Shown here in pieces: positions 22,301-32,868 of a stretch of 64,000 nucleotides of DNA (positions within the stretch are counted from its first letter, which is position 1; the number at the start of each line of letters is the position of its first letter). The translations under genes were made by a program, and so were the position numbers. The notes below the pieces were generated by a model. The model did not search any database and was not told the DNA's origin. It saw nothing but the letters and a program-made list of their open reading frames with translations. The DNA is from Volvox africanus (lineage: Eukaryota; Chlorophyta; Chlorophyceae; Chlamydomonadales; Volvocaceae), in contig BSDZ01000003.1 in assembly GCA_030268105.1 (NCBI GenBank), positions 4,154,001 to 4,218,000 of the forward strand. The letters are read 5' to 3'.

Positions 22301-25300
22301 ACCTGCCGCCGAGGGGGCCGACGCCGCTGCGCTCGTTGCTGCCGCATCCGGTTCTGATGAGTCCATGTACGGCTCGCTGCCGGCCGTCGTAATCGACCCG
22401 CTGATTGAGCACGCTCGCGAGTTGGTTGCTTCGGCCGCTGACCTGGAGTGCATGCAGCGGACACTGGCCAACGCATGGGGAATGTATTGCAAAACCCGGC
22501 CGCCGCCCAGCGCGCAGAGCATACGGCGGGCGCGGGCACTGGAAAAGGAGGGGGTACACCCGCTGCTACTGACACTGTTGCCACGGACGAAGTACACACA
22601 CATTGAGGTGTGGGCTGCGGGAATACGGGCTCGGTCGCGCACCTTGGCGTGTGGGAATGTCCGTGCCAGTGCCCAGTGCCAGTGCCGTGCAGGATGGCAG
22701 CTACGGTTGAAAGCCCCAGTCAAAGTTTCAATTTGTGTTGATGACTTGCTGGTAATGAACTGCCGCCGGACTGGCTGTGCGGGGTTCGTTAGGCAGCGGG
22801 CGGGCAAGCCAGGGAGCGACAGCAGGGGCTGAGATCCCGGGTTTAAATCGCTCGTTTTATCGTAAGAAGATATTTTTCTGAGGATGGAGCTTCCGTGCCC
22901 CACCTCCACCTTCCCACTGATCACTGATCCTGCCGTACCCGCGCAGAATGAGGTGGCTTTGGCTCAATTCACTGAACGACTGAAGACCTTCCGCCCGACT
23001 GCCACGGTGTTTGAGGCTGAGATTGCGCGTGTCAAGTCCACCTTTGCCAACCCGCTGCTGCTGGAGGGCGGCAGTGCTAGCCTGGGGCGCGGTGGCAAGA
23101 GCACAGAGATTATGGCAACGAAGCGGGCGGCGCACGCGCACATTATTGAAAAGGAGCGCCAGAAGCGAGTGAGACGGGGCTGAGGATCGGAGCTGCTGAG
23201 GAGGAAAGCTTTTGGGGCTAGCGTTAGCAGGGAGTCAGCTTTCTTGCATCCGTCGGGTTATGGCGGAGTCGCGTGCGCTCCTGTGTCTATCCGTCACCAG
23301 GTACACCTCCCTCGTCTTGGGGCGCTCATCAAGTTCTGCACTTGGCTATGAATGCGCATTGAACATAGGAAAGTGTTGGATACGACGATTGGCCACTCTT
23401 CTGTGCAGCATCCTCCCTTCCAACACGCGTCCGAGGTGTTCTGTTTCCCCCCTAAGGCGCGCGCACTGGACTCGACCCGGGCGGTGATTGTAGATTCGGC
23501 TGACGGAGGAGCAGGCAGCCAAGGGAGGCCAGGCGGGAGGCCAGCGCACTGCCGCAGCGGATGTGAAGCGCCGCACCGTGCGGAGAGCTGCAGTATCCGA
23601 GGAAAGAGAGGAAGAGAACGGGAATGATGTCGATGATGGTGATGATGACGTCATCTTGGGCACATCGGAGGGACGCAGCGAAAACCATGATGATGAGGAG
23701 GAGGAGGCGGAGGAGGCGGACGACGACGAGGAGGAGGACGAGGATGGCCACGAAGGTAACGGAGAATATGAGGACAGCAATGGGGCTGGCAGCAGCGCCC
23801 GGCAGCGGCAGGCGAGGCAAGCAGGGCCAAGTGGTCGGGGCGGTGTAGACCGCGTTAGCGCAAAAGACGCCGCCGCAGCCGCCGCAGCATATGGTGACGG
23901 CGTAGTTCCGGAAGGGCGCTTCCGTGACCCTTCATTGTACATAAGTCATGTGCGGGATGGTCGGCATCGTGATGAAACATTCGAGGCGGAGACGCGGGTA
24001 GCGGAGCTGCAGGCAGCAGTGCTGGACCTAACAGCGGAGGATCAACAAGGTGGGGAATATTGACGATGTGGGAGTGGCCGAGGATGTGCATTCGCAGTAG
24101 CCCTGGGGCCAAGGCGAGTGGGTTGTGTGTTATGTAAACCTCCTTTGGAGGGAGGAAAGGAGACCAAACCCGGTCGCATGAGCCCCCAGCCGGTGAAATA
24201 TATGAAGCCGCCATCAACTCGCCGTCTGTGTGCGTTTGGACAGGAAGCACATGTCGTCATGGCCACGCATAGGCCATGGACATTGCCTCAGCTATGGCAC
24301 TTGCGCTTGGAGGTGCCATATCTGAGGCCATGCGTAGAGGTTTACGCATCAGGCCCGATAAGAATGCAGACTGCGAGGGCCCATTCGGGGTTGAGATTGG
24401 CGAAGGGATTGGGACGTCTTTGAGGAGGCCAACCTTCGAACCCGGGACTTGCACGTCACCGAATCGTGCCTGGACTCTAGTCCTGAGTTTGTCAGATGGT
24501 TTTCCTGCACGCAGGCATGACTGACTCCAAGCGGCGCTACCATTGGGACAAGCGCAGCAAGAAGTATGTGCTGCGGTCTTCAGAGGACACACAGCGCAAG
24601 GGCCGTAAGCTGCGCAATGAGGCGGGCAAGGTTGTGCAGGTAGGGTGCTGCGCTACCAGCTGTCATGATGTCGGGATTTCAAAGCTGATCGCGGGAGAAG
24701 GGTGTGGCTCCCCGGCGTCCCCATCTCCTAACCTCCTACAAACTTTATTCCATGCAATCCAACTCGATGGGGGGCATGTCCGGGATTTTGCATGGGTTGC
24801 CGTTGTCAAGGTGGGTGTAGGAGACTAGGGAGAAATGAGCCTTGGGGTTCATCTGGGACCTGGCATATTGCAGTCTCTCCACCGGCCAGGGGCGGGAAGT
24901 TACCCCGTGTGTGGATGAACCATATCTTGGTGTTGGAAGCATTAAACCTGCTGGGGATTTAAGCAGCAGCCGCTGCGGTTGACAAGGTGGTGCCCTTTGC
25001 CTCTAGGGCTGTTAGCGGTTACCTGTATTCTTACGAAGTGTTCTAGCGCTGGTGGCTTTGCAATTGCAGGTCAAGGAGGGTCATAAAGGTGAGCTGTATC
25101 GCAAATGGTCGAAGGCACACCACAAGCGAGTGGCAGCGGCAGGTGATGAGGAGGACACGGAGCGCAGTGGCAAGGGAGGCTTGGCTGAGAGATTCGACCG
25201 GAAGAATCGCCACACCAGCTTCCGGGCAGGGACGGAGGCTGGAGGGACGGAGGCGGGCAGCCGCGGTGGGAAGGGCCTCAAGGCGGGCAAGGGCGGCAAG

Positions 25301-25915
25301 GGTCGGAGCCAGGCGGCAGGCGCGCGCAACGCGGGGCTCAAGACGGAGGAGCAGGTGGGTGGGGTGTGGCAAGGGAGGGCGTCCCCACATGCAGTATGGG
25401 CAAGCGGGCAGCTGCGCGTCTCGTACCTCAGCATAGTGTGTACTGACATGCTCTGACATGGGCGCCATAAGTTTTGGTCCATTTGAGCCGGAGTTGTCCT
25501 GGATCCTTCTGGATTCTATCTCGGTATGCCGCATGGGGCCTAATTAGGAAGGTTAGAGATCCCCAGGACCTCGAAAGCCTACCAATCCGTAGAAATGTAG
25601 TCCAAGGTTTAAGGTGTCTGCACCAACGTCACCAACTAATGCATCCTCTGTGCCGGAATGTGGGGTTCCTGCCGAATGCTCTCTCCCTGCCAGGTCCGCA
25701 AGGATCGAAAAAAAGTGGAGCGTCGCAAGGCTTGGCTGGCATTCAAGCAGCAAGGTGGAGGCGGCAAAGGAAAGGAGAAGGGAGGCGAAGAGCGCGGCAA
25801 CGGCGGCAATGGCGCGAAGCGCAGGCCTGGCGGGCGCCTGGGAGTACGCGGTGGTGGTATCAGCAAGGGCGGCCGGGCAAGCGGAAAGGGCGGAAAGGGC
25901 GGAAAGCGGCGATAG
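16340..25915 (+). CDS. DBP10: ATP-dependent RNA helicase DDX54/Dbp10, 993 aa
   Basis: Fourteen exons: 16340-16481, 16874-17048, 17729-17801, 18574-18703, 19241-19350, 19780-19955, 20611-20776, 21619-21872, 22262-22607, 22947-23168, 23494-24049, 24515-24639, 25070-25354 and 25694-25915. The frame closes to 993 residues. Helicase core: Q motif (PTPIQRK, 68-74), Walker A ARTGSGKT (89-96), PTREL (123-127), DEAD (197-200), SAT (228-230), ARGID near 349-353 and HRVGRAAR near 374-381. The C-terminal half has the DBP10CT signature ([21 protein letters not shown]), an acidic/Ala-rich insert and a basic tail ([10 protein letters not shown], then GKR repeats). Dbp10 works in the nucleolus on 60S pre-ribosomes. 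It is a little longer than yeast and human homologues because of low-complexity inserts. Intron 2 uses a GC donor. Confidence 0.95.
19401..19478. repeat. 14-bp minisatellite in helicase intron 5
   Basis: About 5.5 tandem copies of GTATGTGCTGTGGG with one- or two-base variation. Unit starts are at 19401, 19415, 19429, 19443, 19457 and 19471. Several units carry donor-like GTATGTG just after the true donor at 19351. Confidence 0.9.
21900..21922. repeat. CGG trinucleotide repeat in helicase intron 8
   Basis: About seven perfect CGG units shortly after the intron donor at 21873. Simple repeat, likely polymorphic. Confidence 0.85.
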
Positions 25916-26141
25916 CAAGCTTGCTCGGTTTAGGAGGGCTCAGAGATTGAGCTTCCTTCGACATGGAAATTTTGAGCGATCGTCAAGGATAAGGACGCAA
26001 GGACAGCGGATAGCTCATCAGTCCTCGCCTGCCGTAGTAGAGTTCGTTATAATCTCGGTTTTTGAACTGACGTACGGTGATCAGGTCCCATTTAGCGGGT
26101 TGATGCATTTTTTACTGTTACGTCTCGCCTGCCTTATGATC

Positions 26142-27301
26142 ATGATGCGTACTAGTTACGACCAGCGCTGCGCGTTTACGGCGCGCCAGCAAGCAGGACT
26201 GCCGCGTGTCGTTCCGCAGGTTAGAACTTGTAGAAAATTGAACGTAAGGAATATAGGCGTTTGTGTAAGGGCAGCTGGATTTTGGGAGAGGCTGCTCGGG
26301 TCTTTTAACGGCTCCAACAGTGAGGTGGCGTCGGCAGATGTCCTGGCTAGGTCCGTCAACTCCTTCTGCGGTCCGTATCGGAACAATTGTTACAAATATT
26401 TAAATGTGACAAATACAACTTGATCATGTTAGGAACAAGCTTCGGTCGTCCAGCTTGGAGCTTCTGCAATTGCTATGTGATAGCAAAGCACCGGACCTTG
26501 CGAGGATAGAGGAGCTCCTAGACGAGCTCGCAGGTGCAGAAGGCCAACCATTTTCGGAGGATTCACTGGGAGGAGGACCGTGGGTGGTGAGTACGATATC
26601 GTATGGCGGGGGGATGACAAAGGCTGAAATCGCTGGGATGCATGATTGACAATACGTCGCCCATGCGCCGAACGTTTGGTGCGGTTGATTGTTTGAAGCA
26701 CCTGCTTGTAGACCGACACTCAAACTTGGCGATAGTAAGGTTCCGGAATCCCACAGGTGCGCTACACGCGTGGCAAGCCCTTATTGTGGAATTTGACCTA
26801 CAACACTGGTCGCCTGCTCAACAGTCGTAACCGCGCAGCCCAGGAGTTTGATCCTGCCACTCGCTCGGCAGTAAACCTGCTTGAGATTAATGGACCCGAC
26901 ATCCTGGTTGAGGCGTATGGCACGTACGAGCCCGTGGTGAGCACTTTCCCGTTGCAAAGGATATTTGATTGGTTGAAGAGGCGATCGTGCTTGCACCATA
27001 ACTCTTCGACGCTCAAGTATTGCGGCCTTCGCTCTTGAGCCCTTGCTCTTCTTCATCCCTTGTTCCAACTTATCCATGTTTAACAACATGGTTGCAGGAT
27101 GAGAGCTCAGTGACCCCAAAAACCATCCGTGCCAAAATCAGCTCGGGGCGTCTGTTCCTGAGGTCCTGGGAGCTACCGCTTCCTATTTCCGGGACTGGTT
27201 ATTTCGATGTGGTGTATATGGACGAGGTGTTACGAGTGTTTCGGAGTGATGGTCGCTTTGCCGTACAAGTTCGGGCAGATAAGTTTCAGTCGCACGAGTA
27301 G
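26142..27301 (+). CDS. Plastid lipid-associated protein (PAP/fibrillin), about 248 aa
   Basis: Four exons: 26142-26350, 26433-26586, 26757-26936 and 27098-27301. The frame closes to 248 residues. In-frame ATGs at 26103, 26136, 26142 and 26145 make the exact start uncertain. The N-terminal region is basic and Ser/Arg/Val-rich, ending NIGVCVRAAGFWERLLGSF, which suits a chloroplast transit peptide cut near VRA. The PAP/fibrillin domain then runs from about residue 75: LELLQLLCDSKAPD, RIEELLDELAG, a GPWVVRYTRGKPL strand, the central NLLEINGPDILVEAYGTYEP strands, and C-terminal RLFLRSWELPLP with DVVYMDEVLRVFRSD. Fibrillins coat plastoglobules and thylakoid edges and take part in lipid and stress responses. 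Subgroup not assigned. It starts about 230 bases after the helicase stop, in the same direction. Confidence 0.85.
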
Positions 27302-28228
27302 CTGCTTCAGCCGTATCAGTACAGCCTGAGGGCAAATGTCAGCAGGATGGAGGCGATTACGTTGACCATCCGCATTTTCGATTGAGCGCGATGCGATAAG
27401 TTAATTGTTATAGATGATCGATAGGCTGCAATTTTCGCATGTGCTGGCAACTCCAGGTGCAGAAGTAAGTCGAAATATTACGGAGCATGGTGGACGACAA
27501 TGTGACGCCCTGTGCGGTGCAACTACTTTTGCGGATCAGCAGCAGTCATTGATCGCGATCTGGATAATCAAGTTTTATGTTTTTCAAACTTGTCCTCAGT
27601 GGACATTATCTCTTCTTAGCTTATGTTTCCTTGTAAATCAGTAGTGCCAAAGTTATCCTTGGTTTCTGTGCTTTCGTGAGTGAAATTAGCTTATGTTTCG
27701 GAACCGTGGGATGTCGATAGAATTGACGTATTGACTGTCGCGCGTTCGCTGGCCGCTAATTGAAAGGGAGGGTCGTGTGGCTTTTCTACGTGCCCTTAGT
27801 GACTGTCGCTTTACCTTCGCATAAAAAAGCTCTGAGCTTAGCGCCGACCTTTTGTCGGTAACTTAAATGAAAGAACGATTTTTCGCGCATGACAGGGATA
27901 TCCGCGTAGTACGGCCTCGCGCGTACGGCTCTTCGAACTGCTTACGCAGGCCATTGCCTATGGCTTGGCTAGGTTTCAATGTCAAGGGAATATGTTGGGA
28001 ATTTCAAATGTATGTAAGAAATTTCTGCATTACCAACTTTGCCTGAAAACGAGCTTCCTGCGAGTTAGAAGATCGGCTGAAAAACAGTACCCATTTCCTT
28101 ATTATAAAAATGCATCGTTGATACACTCCGAACGCGCTTGGGACGTGCCATCCTACAGATACTGAAACGCTGAACTCGCGTATGCAACTCACTTTACCTC
28201 ATTAACAACACTTCATTGCTTCTTCAGG
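27302..28228. other. Intergenic; 3' UTR of the fibrillin gene and downstream promoter
   Basis: About 930 bases. The left third is probably fibrillin 3' UTR up to the TGTAA at 27632. The remainder is AT-richer, with no coding frame I can support. An open frame at 27965-28165 has no splice borders or protein-like pattern. Confidence 0.5.
27632..27636 (+). terminator. TGTAA polyadenylation signal of the fibrillin gene
   Basis: TGTAA 330 bases after the fibrillin stop, in a T-rich context. It is the volvocine-type poly(A) signal, so the 3' UTR would be about 350 bases. Confidence 0.5.
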
Positions 28229-29288
28229 ATGCCCAAAAAGGTATACAAGTATCGTTTAAGGTTCATGCTGAATTAGGTGCGGACAAGATGGACATGGTCG
28301 CTGCCTCTGCAGGCTAAAAAGGGGCCACCCCTTATAACAACTGAGGAAGATCTTGCAGCTTTTGGCTTTAAGCTCAGCGACATCGTGCGTACACCGCTGG
28401 GGATAACTGCGACGGTCATAGGTGTGAAGTGAGTCCCGTAGGTCCTTACCCCCCCTCGGATAGGGTTTTCGGCATACATGCGATGGTTAACCGCATAAAT
28501 TGTCCGCATCCATCCAGCTTTGTTTCGAGCGTGGTAACGCATGCTTGCGCCCACAAGATCGGGACATAAGCCGCGTGTACCCTCCTTTGCTTGGATGCTC
28601 CCTTAGACCTAGATCCTGAGCATAATGAATGGAAGGGGCCGCGTGGCAATCCACCGCTACCACCCAATTTACACATCTATTCGTGGGCTGAATCCCTTCC
28701 CATGCCGCGTGTCTGGCTGCGTTTGGGACAGGTATGAAAGTGCAGATGACAAGTCCACGGGCCGTGTCTGGGTGAAATACGAAAACGGCCACGAGGCGCC
28801 CCTTGAGCCTAAGTTAAACGCGGGTTTCATGTCCGCTTTGGGCTACCGTAAATGCTCGGAGGCGGACCACATCCGGCGAGATGTAGGCGTGCATATGGCA
28901 GAGCAGAAGAAGCAGGATGATGAGCGGTAAGTGGTTGGCATTACCCAGCGCCAGGATAAAAGTTATTTGCCTCCCATAAAGTAACAAGCCTGATCTTGGA
29001 CAAGACGTAATGCCCACTGCAGGCCAGCGTGTGGGAACTGGGCGCGGCGAGAGGGGTCGTTCTCTGGAAAACTGATAGCGGGCGTGGGCATGTATATAGC
29101 ACGCAACGGTGTGTTCCCTTAGGCGGCATTTACACCGTCCCGTCATTCCGCCTGATTGTGCCAATCGCTGCAGGAAGGTAGTGGAGGAAGTACTTCGTTG
29201 CAAAGAGCAGGGCCTGCCGATTCCCGAGCACCTGCTGCCCAAACCTAAGACCTCAAAAAAGAAGACGGACGCAAAAAAGAAAAAGTAG
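28229..29288 (+). CDS. Conserved-looking small basic protein of unknown function, 145 aa
   Basis: Four exons: 28229-28240 (only MPKK), 28313-28428, 28732-28926 and 29174-29288. The frame closes to 145 residues. The order is PPLITTEEDLAAFGFKLSDI, then a beta-rich region (GITATVIGVKYESADDKSTG, RVWVKYENGHEAPLEP) like a small SH3/KOW-type barrel. The pattern FMSALGYRKCSEADHIRRDV comes next, then a charged helix with many Glu/Lys, and a Lys-rich tail (SKKKTDAKKKKK). The tail could be a nuclear or nucleolar signal or an RNA contact. No known family was named. The alternative exon 28617-28730 was rejected because it breaks the phase. TGTAA occurs at 29397 and 29403. Confidence 0.8.
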
Positions 29289-29396
29289 CGGTTTGGGGTT
29301 GCGAGCGGTCCTATTACTGGGTGGCCCCGGGGGCCGTGTCATGTATGCCTGGCGTGGCACTGGCATGCAGTTTGTACCTAAACGGCTGCTGAATGG

Positions 29397-29407
29397 TGTA
29401 AGTGTAA
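29397..29407 (+). terminator. Double TGTAA polyadenylation signal
   Basis: Two TGTAA motifs (29397-29401 and 29403-29407) lie about 110 bases after the stop of the small basic protein gene. Confidence 0.5.
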
Positions 29408-29617
29408 GAACTGTTCACACGGACAATGGAGGTCTCATTACCATCTTGCCTCTGCGCTCGAAAGGACTGAGCCGCACGGCGCGCAGTGTCGAATATGCTG
29501 CAGGCTGGCCTGCGTCAGTTTGGGCGGGATATTATGGGTTGGATGCATGGGAGGTTGCGAGCGGCTGCCCTTCCAGCAGGAGTCCCAACATTCGGACGGT
29601 ATGTGCATTTGAGAGCT

Positions 29618-29705
29618 GTGTGCACCATGGGCCGTTGTCTCATCAAAACCGTGGACCTAGATATAGACCTAGGGTTTTGGTGAGGCAATGGCCCATGGCG
29701 CACAC
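29618..29705 (+). ncRNA. Imperfect hairpin, miRNA-precursor-like
   Basis: The arms 29618-29650 and 29673-29705 pair over 33 positions around a 22-base loop. There are 29 Watson-Crick pairs. Three differences are G-U wobbles if the plus strand is transcribed, and one is an A-C mismatch. On the minus strand the same three would be mismatches, so a plus-strand RNA folds better. It lies downstream of the poly(A) signals at 29397 and 29403, outside any coding model. Size and near-perfect pairing are those of algal miRNA hairpins, but expression cannot be judged from sequence. Confidence 0.4.
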
Positions 29706-32029
29706 TTTCGTCTGGCTGCGGCCGCGTTTGGCCCCGCCGGGAGGGCGCCAGCGAGTGCCGGTGGGTGAATGTACTCTCGGAGTTCCCTTAATGTGCCTTT
29801 CTTAGGCCATGAGGCCACTCCTGCCTGCGGCTTGGGTCGATTTAAAACTTTCTAACGAACCCAGCAGGCGCTTATAATTGATGCTTAGGCACAATGCACT
29901 GTTTGCCGCTGCGCAGCACTTGTTCGCAGACTGTTGAGGTCATAGGTTAGACGCGAATTGGAGCAGTCGTGACTTTGGGTACTGAAGATTTGACGACGTT
30001 ACTCCACGAAGAAGCATCATCTAGTGCGGCTGCGATCGGCGGCAAGCTTGGAAGGCAAGGCGGCGTAAAATAGGACGTCATGACGGGCCCGATGGGCTGT
30101 GGTGACGCTGACGAGTGGGATGCTTTCGTTTGGACCGATTGATAATTAGCGCTCGTACGTCTTCCGGGCATCCGCACCCGTAGGTACGGTTTGCATGCGA
30201 GGCCCGGTTCGTTCCTCCCCTCTTACCGAGCTTAATGAAGGATTTGGCATAGCTGAGAGCTTAGGTGCGTCTAGCTGCCAGTAACATCCAGGGCCTCAGG
30301 TGAGGTTCTGAAGTCATTTGTCGGCCAGCTGGTTTCCATCGTGCGCAGATCCAGCAGAAGGGCCGGCAGGCGCCGTGGGGATCGTATCCCTTCAGTTCTC
30401 ACCCCAAATATGGGGCCATTTTGCGGCGTTTCTATGTGACCGGTACTGAGGTACCTCAGGCGATAACATAAAATTTACCAGTTTGGTGGCGCGTTTGCGA
30501 TCCTGCGAAGGTCTGTTTTGTGGACCGAGACTGGTAGCGTTGAGCCGTTTCACCACGCCTGTGCCCGGCACCGGGGTGCATGTGTGCAGAATCGGGATGG
30601 GGTCTCATGGAGAGACAGCTGAAAGGCAGTCGCAGGAGCTGCGGAATTTCGTGTAAGGACGCGGTAACATTTAGGTGAAGATAAGCACACGTGTTAACGA
30701 TTACAACACATACCGGGCCGGCTGTCGAGAACGAGCCCTCACCCACAACTCCTCTAAAAGGTGCATCGCCATTCAGCGGCACGTGCACCTGCTGTGCATC
30801 GCTCTCAATCAACCTCTATGTAACGCGGGGGAAAGCGCAGCCTGGCACGCTGAAAGTCTCGGATCAGGCACATGCCTGTGTACTTGCCGTAATCTCCCAC
30901 TTCTCAGCAAGCAGGACTGCTACAAAAGGATCCGTGCGTGTGATCATCATCCCTAGGGATCCAAAATATGAGACTTCACTCGACCGCGGCGCTTATTGCG
31001 AGCCTGGTGGTGGTGCCCATCAGGAGACCATGCCAGCCCCCTTGAGCAATTATATGCCAACGGCACCTCCCACCCAACATTCCATTCGATCGGTACAATG
31101 CTGTTATAGTTTTAATGCTCTTCGTGCCTTGCGAATGCGCCTACCAAAGCAAGGTGGTGAAAAAAGCAAAGGCCTGCATACATAGCTACCCCCCGGACAG
31201 CGGCAGCGGCGATGACAGTGCTGGCCTACTACCTATTTTACCCCATTTTCATATCTCCCCCACACGTACCAACCAGCACGGTGCCAGCGCACCTGGGACT
31301 CTGCCTGCTCACTAGCCAAACAGCCCCTGGCCCAACCAATAAAAACGCAACCGACAATATATATTGGAGAATGGCGCCGTCAAAAATAACTCAGCGAGTC
31401 AATGACAATTATTGCCATTAACGCATGCGGCGCCCGGTCAGTCACGCAGTCTTCTCCTCCTACAAGGGGCGCCCCGGAAAGTGACGATGCTGTGCTGAAA
31501 GCTGCAAAACAGGGATGCGGCAATACTTCCCGACAGTCAACCTGAAACCTCCGGCGCGTAACCGAGCACCAAGCGCATGCAAGTGAACAATCACCTATGC
31601 TACCCATACAGGCATAATAAAGACAAGCCTCATGAGCAGCACCGCTGCGCTTTGCAATGTCTTGCGCAGCAGCACCCGGGTGCGGAAGGTCTTGGCTTCA
31701 GCTTCTCCTGTGGAAAGCCCCAATGCCCCACGATGAAGGCAAATCCCCATCGCCGCCGCCATATTCCATTGCTCGCCTTTCCCACGCGCAGGGATCGTGT
31801 CCCCGCGCCCTCCCCCCGTCCCCCCGTCGGAGGGTCTACTCCTGAAGTGCACATTGCTTGCACTACTTGCAAAGTTCGCAACACACGCACCCTGTATGGC
31901 ATCCACACACCGCAACACAATAGGACATCGCAAACGCATACGAGAGCCTGCTGTAAATACATGACGTGGGAGAGATCGTTTGACTCCGAGACCCGCGGAG
32001 CGCATCCCTCCATTTTTCTACATCGACTT

Positions 32030-32085
32030 TGACTCACTCCACTCCACTCGAGTACTCCACTCACTCACTCACTCCGTACGCGTAT
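32030..32085. repeat. ACTC-rich simple repeat
   Basis: A run of CACTC and ACTC units just downstream of the MYB gene, probably in its 3' UTR. Imperfect and without evident function. Confidence 0.7.
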
Positions 32086-32868
32086 ACACACAAACTTATA
32101 CACGAAGCACGACAGACTACATCACGCGCACTGCCAATCTTTCACATTCCCAACCATCTTGGCCCACTCCACTCCACTCCTCTGCTTTCCTCTTCTTTCC
32201 TTCCCCTTCCTCTCATCTCCTCTCATCGCATCATCCAAGGCGCCTTATCTCGCGCAGTCCGCCAAAATTGCCGCAAGAGTCATGCATTCGGCTGCAACCC
32301 TACTTGGATACTGCATGCGTACCACAACTACAAAAAGAGCGAAAGCTAAAAGATGGATACAAAGCATGGCCTCTCAGCGCCAGGGACTCATCTATCGCGA
32401 GAGCCCATTTCTTATTTTGGGAATGCTACGGCGCTTTTCAAGTCGCGACCTCGCAACTCTCCCACTACTCACCTCATTCAATGTCTCATGGCCATGCTTG
32501 GATGTATACGGTTGTATATCTCAATGAAATTATCGTCAGCTAAAGCGTTCTTCTCATCTTTGCCGCGAGCACCGACAAATCGCGCGGTCAAAGGCAAAAA
32601 GTCTGTACACGAAAATAGTCGCACCCTCAACATCTTGCACCTCGCGCCTGGAAGGCTACGGGCGACTTCTTAAGCAGCCTCCGCGCACCCGCTGATACAC
32701 GACATACACGACAATCCCCGACATAGCGGGCTCTCCGCACATCATTTTCTTCTCAGCCCGACCGACCAATGTAGATTTGACCATCCCACGGCGAAACCTC
32801 GCCGTGCCTGAGGTTGTCAGATCTGGCAAGCTGGGACGCGCTAAAAGACTGAACCAATCCCGCTCTCC

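Larger units (their letters stand above)
29289..32868. other. Long gene-poor interval between two convergent genes
   Basis: About 3.6 kb between the small basic protein gene (+) and the giant MYB gene (-), which converge here. The right part, about 31.4-32.8 kb, is likely MYB-gene 3' UTR with short C- and T-rich repeats. Two fragments look weakly protein-like: a minus-strand frame at 30177-29947, Ser/Pro-rich and ending VTTAPIRV, and a plus-strand frame at 30691-31185 containing CTCCASLSINLYVTRG. Neither could be extended through splice sites. Apart from the hairpin at 29618 nothing else was recognised. Confidence 0.4.

Noticed and set aside
24420..24450. Possible tRNA B box (TTCGAA with CCCGGG) in a helicase intron
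   Set aside because: The flanking bases do not form a 5-bp T stem, and no anticodon arm or acceptor stem is present.
28617..28730. A plus-strand exon encoding LDPEHNEWKGPRGNPP
   Set aside because: It needs a donor that cuts the conserved VIGVKYES join. Skipping it gives a continuous frame that closes at 29288.
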